NCBI GenBank assembly: GCA_029879595.1
Contig: JAOUPZ010000117.1
Span: forward strand, 1-8,581
Source: Deltaproteobacteria bacterium
GTDB lineage: Bacteria; SAR324; JACQKK01
Direction of reading: 5' to 3'
Length of the DNA: 8,581 nucleotides
Within the stretch, counting starts at the first letter, position 1; each line of letters opens with the position of its first letter. Shown piece by piece: positions 5,058 through 8,581 of this stretch. The notes under the pieces were generated by a model, which had not been told where the DNA came from, ran no database searches, and saw only the letters and a program-made list of their open reading frames with translations. Position numbers and translations under genes: made by a program.

Positions 5058-7202
5058 TCAGGGCTCGGGCTGGATATCCTCCAGTATATCCACCGCTCCC
5101 AGCACTGTCTCCAGGTTATCCTCCAGCAAGGACATGATGACCTCGAACTGCTCCTCCCGGGATGTATTCAGGGCCTTTTCCAGCTCCCGGGAAGCAGCCT
5201 GCAATTCCCTGGCAGATATATTTCCGGCGGCCCCGCTCAGTGAATGAGCCAGGAAGCCCGCCCTTTCCAGATCATTTTTCTCCAGCGCCCCATGGAGTTC
5301 ATCGGCAACCCCGGAGAACCGCTCGCCGAAGCTCCTGATCATGGAAACCAGCAGGGCGTCCTCTCCCAGCATGCGTCTCCTGGCGTCCTGCAGATCTATG
5401 CCGGGCAGATCGGGCAGATTCAGATTTTCCGCCTTGGGGGGCGCGGCTTTCCACTGCTCCAGGGTGGCTGCGGCCGCCTGATCGGACGGACCCAGATATT
5501 CGTTCAGGGTGCGAAAAAGCTCCCTGGCCTGAAGCGGTTTGGTCAGGTATGCATTGAAGCCCAGTTCCAGGCAGCGCTTCCTGTCCTCGGGCAAGACATT
5601 GGCTGTAAGGGCGATAACGGGCAGGTTGTCATGGGCGGGATTCTTTCTGATGCTGGCGGCTGTTTCGTATCCGTCCATGACCGGCATATGCAGGTCCAGC
5701 AGCACCGCATCGAATTCTTCATGCTGCCCGCTCAGCTTTTCCAGCGCCTGTCTGCCGTTTTCAGCGGTGACCACCTCCATCTGGCAGTTCTGCAACACCT
5801 TCAGGGCCAACATCCGGTTTATCTCATTGTCCTCCACCAGCAGAATGCGCCTCCCCCACAGGTTTTTCCAGTGGTCATCATCGTCCATATCCTGGAAGCT
5901 TTCCCCCCGGATGCTGGTTTCATCCGGGCCTTGCTCCATCACCAGCCGCACCGTGAAGGTGCTGCCCTGTCCGGGCTGGCTGTCCAGGGAAATGCTTCCC
6001 CCCAGCAGGTCAATGATACCCTTGGTGATGCTCAGCCCCAGGCCGGTCCCCTCGTGGGCCCGGCGGGCCGTGTTGTCAACCTGGTAAAAAGGCTGAAACA
6101 GGTTTTCAATCTGCTCCGGGCTCAGACCGATACCCGTGTCCTGGACCAGCAGGGTCAGCTCGTGCCTGTTATTATCCAGGGGCCTTGCTGACACCCGGAG
6201 GCTGACGCTCCCCTGCCGGGTGAACTTCACCCCGTTGGCCAGCAGGTTCACCAGCACCTGTTGCAGGCGCAACTCGTCCCCCACCAGCACCTGGGGAACC
6301 CCGGGAGCCACCTCCAGGGAAAACGCCAGCCCCTTTTTCTGGGCCTGCACCTGGATGATGCCGTTAACGCGGGAGAACAGGCCATCCAGCTGAAACTGAT
6401 GTTTATCAGCCTCCAGGTGTCCGCTTTCAATCTTGGAGAAATCCAGAATGTTGTTGACTACCCCCAGCAGCAGATCGCCCGAAAGACGGATATTGTTGAC
6501 GAACTCCTGCTGTTCTTCGGACAGCTCCGTCCTTGACATCAACTCGCTCAGGCCCAGGATGGCGTTGAGAGGCGTCCTGATTTCATGACTCATATTGGAA
6601 AGGAATCTGCTTTTGGCCTGGTTGGCCTCCCCAGCCATGCTGATGGCATCCTGCAGGCGTTTCTGTTTTTCCTCAAGCTGCTTCAGAGTGCCCTTCATGG
6701 CGGGAATAATGATCAGTTGGGCCACCATGAAGATCATCACGCCCACCAACAGACCCATCAGGGCCACCGGCCTGGTGGTTTCCATGGCCCGGCTGTGTGA
6801 CTGGATCAATTCCACGGTGCCCGCATTTTCCCCGGCAAAGCTCAAGGGCACCTTTATGGTCGTGGAAAGAAGACTGACCTCGCCGTGTATTTGGGCCAGA
6901 CGCAGTCCCTCGGCGGAGTATATGGTGATCCGGTGGCTCTGAAAGGGAATGCCATGTGTATTGTGCAATCTGAGGTGGGCCTCCTCCAGGAACGGCTGCA
7001 GCTTATCCGGGTGTTCAACCTCCCGGGCCAGTTGAGCCAGTTCCTCCGTCATATGGCGTGCACCCTTGAGCTGATCCTGGACGTTGATCAGGAAAAACAC
7101 GGACGGCACGACCAGGATCACCACCACGGGAGCGATTAACGAAATCACCCGGATGAGCTTGATCAGACTCCGCGTATTCAGATTCAACGAGAAATTTACC
7201 AT
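5058..7202 (-). CDS. Hybrid sensor histidine kinase (HK-REC-Hpt)
   Basis: This is a membrane-bound phosphorelay kinase of 714 residues. TM1 spans about 18-40 and TM2 about 146-168, enclosing about 105 residues of periplasmic sensor with no recognised domain. A coiled linker leads to the dimerisation/phosphoacceptor domain (NMSHEIRTP, His206). The ATPase domain has its N box at NLLANGVKFT (Asn323), G1 at DTGIG (355-359) and G2 at GTGLGL (385-390). The receiver domain has the acidic pocket VEDNE (456-460), phosphoacceptor Asp503 (LLDLHMP), Thr533 and Lys555. A C-terminal Hpt domain carries AHSLSGAAGNI, with His653 as the expected site; Ser replaces the Lys usual three residues after the His. 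The full His-Asp-His chain implies a separate output response regulator, absent here. An in-frame stop lies just upstream of the ATG at 7202, so this start is firm, though its ribosome site is weak. The EIIA gene follows 169 nt downstream. Confidence 0.93.
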   Translation of the reverse strand: MVNFSLNLNTRSLIKLIRVISLIAPVVVILVVPSVFFLINVQDQLKGARHMTEELAQLAREVEHPDKLQPFLEEAHLRLHNTHGIPFQSHRITIYSAEGLRLAQIHGEVSLLSTTIKVPLSFAGENAGTVELIQSHSRAMETTRPVALMGLLVGVMIFMVAQLIIIPAMKGTLKQLEEKQKRLQDAISMAGEANQAKSRFLSNMSHEIRTPLNAILGLSELMSRTELSEEQQEFVNNIRLSGDLLLGVVNNILDFSKIESGHLEADKHQFQLDGLFSRVNGIIQVQAQKKGLAFSLEVAPGVPQVLVGDELRLQQVLVNLLANGVKFTRQGSVSLRVSARPLDNNRHELTLLVQDTGIGLSPEQIENLFQPFYQVDNTARRAHEGTGLGLSITKGIIDLLGGSISLDSQPGQGSTFTVRLVMEQGPDETSIRGESFQDMDDDDHWKNLWGRRILLVEDNEINRMLALKVLQNCQMEVVTAENGRQALEKLSGQHEEFDAVLLDLHMPVMDGYETAASIRKNPAHDNLPVIALTANVLPEDRKRCLELGFNAYLTKPLQARELFRTLNEYLGPSDQAAAATLEQWKAAPPKAENLNLPDLPGIDLQDARRRMLGEDALLVSMIRSFGERFSGVADELHGALEKNDLERAGFLAHSLSGAAGNISARELQAASRELEKALNTSREEQFEVIMSLLEDNLETVLGAVDILEDIQPEP

Positions 7203-7219
7203 TTGCCGCCAGCTTCAAG

Positions 7220-7240
7220 CCGGGACGCAGTGATTCCCGG
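7220..7240 (-). repeat. Hairpin just upstream of the kinase start
   Basis: CCGGGA (7220-7225) and TCCCGG (7235-7240) form a perfect 6-bp stem with a 9-nt loop. On the kinase transcript it would end 17 nt before the start codon, close to the weak ribosome site, so it could influence translation initiation. It is not a terminator because no T run follows. Confidence 0.4.
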
Positions 7241-7287
7241 AAGATTACATGCTCTTCTTCAACCCCAGACCGATGGGAAAGCACTTT

Positions 7288-7311
7288 TTTCATCGAGCCA
7301 TGACGATGAAA
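7288..7311. repeat. Perfect 8-8-8 inverted repeat TTTCATCG / CGATGAAA
   Basis: Arms at 7288-7295 and 7304-7311 are exact complements around an 8-nt centre. The arm spacing (16 bp centre to centre) is in the range seen for dimeric regulator operators. It may equally be an RNA stem in the kinase leader. A T run precedes it on the + strand, which is the wrong side for a + strand terminator, and on the - strand the stem is followed by A, not T. Confidence 0.45.
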
Positions 7312-7314
7312 CGG

Positions 7315-7344
7315 TTGGGTCCTCATAACATATAACGCTAAAAT
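7315..7344 (+). promoter_or_regulatory. Possible promoter facing cysC
   Basis: TTGGGT (7315-7320) and TAAAAT (7339-7344) are separated by 18 nt on the + strand. It would give a leader of about 155 nt before cysC. The match is modest, and other AT-rich hexamers nearer to the gene are possible. Confidence 0.25.
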
Positions 7345-7421
7345 GCGATGAGGCAGCTGAAAAACTCGAAGTTTGCCGGTCAGTTCAACGAAGGTTTTCT
7401 CCTGCTCTGTCATAAGCCAGT

Positions 7422-7449
7422 GGTATAGTAATAGTATATTTCTTGACAA
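7422..7449 (-). promoter_or_regulatory. Candidate promoter for the hybrid kinase
   Basis: On the - strand, TTGTCA (7449-7444) and TATACC (7427-7422) lie 16 nt apart, both fair sigma70-type hexamers. This predicts a kinase leader of a little over 200 nt that includes the two inverted repeats at 7288-7311 and 7220-7240. The same DNA read on the + strand gives a perfect TTGACA (7443-7448), but no good -10 follows it at the right distance. Confidence 0.4.
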
Positions 7450-7507
7450 ACAGACTGCATTTCAACAGAGTTTTAGTCAACCAATAACCCTGAATAGAAT
7501 GGATAAC

Positions 7508-8137
7508 ATGAGCAACGACCAGCCAACTCCGAAAAGCCAGAACATAGTTCCGTATGATTACAAGCTGACTAACCAGGAACGATCCCGGATAAAGGGTCAC
7601 GGACCGGCCGCCCTCTGGTTCACCGGACTGCCGGGAAGCGGCAAGTCCACCATCGCCAACGCGCTGGAGCACCATCTGGCCGAGACCTTCAGGGCTCACA
7701 CCTATCTGCTTGATGGGGACAATATGCGGGCCGGGCTGAACACCGACCTGGGATTTGGAGAGGATGACCGCCGGGAAAATATCCGGCGCTTCGGAGAGGT
7801 GTCGCGGCTGTTTCACGATGCCGGCCTGATAGTTATCGCGGCCCTGATATCGCCGTTCCAGGTCGAACGGAATCAGGTCAGGCAACGCTTCCCCGAGGGA
7901 ACGTTTTTCGAGGTGCATATAAACTGCCCCCTGGATGTCTGCGAGGAGCGTGACCCCAAGGGCCTGTATAAAAAGGCCCGCGCCGGGTTGATCCAGGAAT
8001 TCACAGGCATCAGTTCGCCCTACGAGCCACCTGAGTCGCCCGAGCTTATTTTGAACACCAACCAGAGCACCGTAACCGAATGCGTTTCTGATATTGTAGC
8101 CGCTCTGGTGCGCAACAAGATTCTCGCCCCTAAATAA
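7508..8137 (+). CDS. cysC: Adenylylsulfate (APS) kinase
   Basis: This enzyme phosphorylates adenosine 5'-phosphosulfate with ATP to give PAPS, in the cytoplasm. The protein is 209 residues, very near the roughly 200 of stand-alone CysC. The P-loop is GLPGSGKST (40-48), preceded by the family-typical ALWFTG. LLDGDNMRAGLNTDLGF (67-83) holds the substrate-binding Asp and Arg residues. The segment DRRENIRRFGEVSRLFHDAGL follows. ISPF (114-117) has the Ser known in this family as a phospho-site. DPKGLYKKARAG (149-160) is the lid region and FTGISSPYEPPESPEL (165-180) completes the fold. No sulfurylase (CysD/N or Sat) or PAPS reductase gene lies in the window, so the pathway context is missing. Start: ATG at 7508 gives a typical N-terminus, ATG at 7499 is also possible, and the long frame back to 7373 is unlikely. 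The ribosome site is weak. Confidence 0.95.
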   Translation: MSNDQPTPKSQNIVPYDYKLTNQERSRIKGHGPAALWFTGLPGSGKSTIANALEHHLAETFRAHTYLLDGDNMRAGLNTDLGFGEDDRRENIRRFGEVSRLFHDAGLIVIAALISPFQVERNQVRQRFPEGTFFEVHINCPLDVCEERDPKGLYKKARAGLIQEFTGISSPYEPPESPELILNTNQSTVTECVSDIVAALVRNKILAPK

Positions 8138-8167
8138 ATCCGGGTTGCCTGAAAACCAGCCGTCTGA

Positions 8168-8192
8168 GCAGGGGGCGATCTGGCCGCCCTGC
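8168..8192 (+). repeat. Hairpin 1 downstream of cysC
   Basis: GCAGGGGGC (8168-8176) pairs with GCC-G-CCCTGC (8183-8192), giving nine base pairs with one bulged G and a 6-nt loop. It begins 30 nt after the cysC stop. It is stable, but with no T run it is not a classical terminator. It could protect the 3' end or be part of a structured RNA. Confidence 0.45.
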
Positions 8193-8199
8193 TTCACAG

Positions 8200-8217
8200 C
8201 CAGGAACCTCTTCCTGG
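8200..8217 (+). repeat. Hairpin 2 downstream of cysC
   Basis: CCAGGAA (8200-8206) and TTCCTGG (8211-8217) form a perfect 7-bp stem with a tight CCTC loop. It lies 7 nt after hairpin 1. No T run follows. Confidence 0.5.
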
Positions 8218-8227
8218 AAATCAGCAA

Positions 8228-8247
8228 CCCCGGGCGCATGGCCGGGG
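8228..8247 (+). repeat. Hairpin 3 downstream of cysC
   Basis: CCCCGG (8228-8233) and CCGGGG (8242-8247) form a perfect 6-bp GC stem with an 8-nt loop, 10 nt after hairpin 2. Together the three stems occupy nearly all of 8168-8247. Confidence 0.4.
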
Positions 8248-8368
8248 GATTGGCCCCTCCGCCACGCGCTGCCGATAAATACGCCTGTGCAATACAGCAC
8301 TGGGCGTTACAGCCCCTGAAAAAAGAACAACCTGCCAGCCCGTTTCAAAAGGTTCCCAGCCTTTGGAT

Positions 8369-8378
8369 TGACCGGTCA
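8369..8378. repeat. 10-bp perfect palindrome TGACCGGTCA
   Basis: This is a self-complementary 10-mer in non-coding DNA, with the form of a half-site dyad for a dimeric regulator. It is short, so chance cannot be excluded. Confidence 0.3.
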
Positions 8379-8406
8379 TAAAGCACCATATCTGCCACCA
8401 CATCCT

Positions 8407-8435
8407 GCCGGGTTGCTTTTTCACGTCAGCCCGGC
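8407..8435. repeat. Inverted repeat GCCGGG / CCCGGC with 17-nt loop
   Basis: Arms at 8407-8412 and 8430-8435 are perfect complements around a 17-nt loop containing a T run. The same arms with the same loop length occur at 165-193 at the other end of the window. The loop sequences differ. Confidence 0.35.
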
Positions 8436-8448
8436 TTCTGAAACGCGA

Positions 8449-8467
8449 ATTCCACCCTGGGTGGAAT
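8449..8467. repeat. Palindrome ATTCCACCC-T-GGGTGGAAT
   Basis: Two perfect 9-bp arms sit around a single central T. Related half-sites follow: TCCACG at 8467-8472 and CGTGGA at 8494-8499 form a further inverted repeat. It lies about 40 bp upstream of a promoter-like pair on the + strand, the right place for an activator site. Confidence 0.5.
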
Positions 8468-8506
8468 CCACGTCTTCGGCACTACCAGAACAGCGTGGAA
8501 GTACCA

Positions 8507-8535
8507 TTGGGAAAACTGATAGCAAAGCTTATCAT
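8507..8535 (+). promoter_or_regulatory. Candidate promoter pointing out of the right edge
   Basis: TTGGGA (8507-8512) and TATCAT (8530-8535) are separated by exactly 17 nt. They match the sigma70 consensus at four and five of six positions. It would drive a + strand gene starting beyond the window and sits just downstream of the 8449-8467 palindrome. Confidence 0.4.
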
Positions 8536-8581
8536 TTCGGGATAAACACTGAGAGACACTGCCACTCCCACAATGTTTCTC

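Larger units (their letters stand above)
7203..7507. other. Divergent intergenic region between kinase and cysC
   Basis: About 305 bases separate the divergent kinase (-) and cysC (+) genes. I see no supported gene in it; frames reaching into it look like shadows. It holds two inverted repeats (7220-7240 and 7288-7311), a promoter-like pair facing the kinase (7422-7449), a weaker one facing cysC (7315-7344), and an AT-richer stretch at about 7421-7500. It is the likely control region for both genes. Confidence 0.6.
8138..8581. other. Gene-free right end with several dyads
   Basis: No supported gene lies in these 444 bases. The open frames present (for example one from a TTG at 8145) have no ribosome site and no protein-like composition. 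The segment holds three hairpins in a row at 8168-8247, a 10-bp palindrome at 8369-8378, an inverted repeat at 8407-8435, a strong palindrome at 8449-8467 and a promoter-like pair at 8507-8535. It looks like a regulatory or untranslated RNA region leading to a gene beyond the right edge. Confidence 0.5.

Noticed and set aside
5244..6191. 315-codon open frame on the + strand inside the kinase gene
   Set aside because: It lies opposite the kinase, whose domains and motifs are unmistakable. The translated product is rich in Gln/His/Pro as expected for an antisense shadow and has no ribosome site.
7015..7449. 144-codon - strand frame spanning the kinase leader and start
   Set aside because: It overlaps the kinase N-terminus by almost 190 nt in another frame, ends in low-complexity Gly/Pro-rich sequence and has no good ribosome site at its internal ATG (7413).
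7443..7477. Perfect TTGACA as a cysC promoter
   Set aside because: The nearest -10-like hexamer (TTTAGT, 7472-7477) is 23 nt away, too far for a normal promoter. The site fits better as the -35 of the divergent kinase promoter.
7385..8239. 284-codon open frame on the - strand opposite cysC
   Set aside because: It covers the whole certain cysC gene, and the protein has no recognisable motif. A shadow is the simpler reading.
8145..8381. 78-codon + strand frame after cysC beginning at a TTG
   Set aside because: It has no ribosome site, runs through the three hairpins and has no protein-like pattern.
1..8581. CRISPR arrays, tRNA or rRNA genes, insertion sequences
   Set aside because: No regularly spaced repeats, cloverleaf-like segments, rRNA-like stretches, transposase frames or terminal inverted repeats with target duplications were seen.

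Overview
The window carries eight protein-coding genes. The DNA is GC-rich except for an AT-rich patch at the left edge (about 1-190) and a milder one before cysC. A lipobox lipoprotein, a Sec-exported small protein and a periplasm-facing sensor kinase point to a Gram-negative bacterium. The overall style (multi-domain hybrid kinase, Spy/CpxP-like lipoprotein, stand-alone APS kinase) would fit a sulfur-cycling Desulfobacterota-type proteobacterium, but this is only an impression because there is no taxonomic marker in the window.

Layout, left to right. Positions 1-478 hold no convincing gene. On the + strand follow a small lipoprotein (479-997) and an exported Sm-like/SH3-barrel-like protein (1116-1436), closed by a weak terminator-like hairpin. 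They converge on a block read on the - strand. In transcription order that block is: an HK-REC-Hpt hybrid sensor kinase (7202-5058), a PTS EIIA protein (4888-4415), a PII-like protein (4422-4054), CPA2-type antiporter A (4057-2822) and CPA2-type antiporter B (2825-1491). The last four genes are tightly packed; PII-like/A and A/B each share a 4-nt ATGA stop/start overlap. Divergent from the kinase is adenylylsulfate kinase cysC (7508-8137, +). It is followed by 444 bases without a gene, holding several hairpins, a strong palindrome and a promoter-like pair that points out of the window.

How the genes may work together. The most interesting unit is EIIA - PII-like - antiporter A - antiporter B. 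Two small soluble signal proteins, one that should carry a phosphate on histidine and one with a PII fold, sit upstream of two different membrane-only antiporter subunits. The antiporters lack the cytosolic nucleotide-binding (RCK) domain that gates KefB/KefC-type relatives. A reasonable inference is that the PII-like and EIIA proteins supply the missing gating in trans, coupling ion/proton exchange to a metabolite signal and to PTS phosphorylation state. The hybrid kinase next door may sense an envelope or ionic signal and share transcription with this operon, but its partner response regulator is not in the window.
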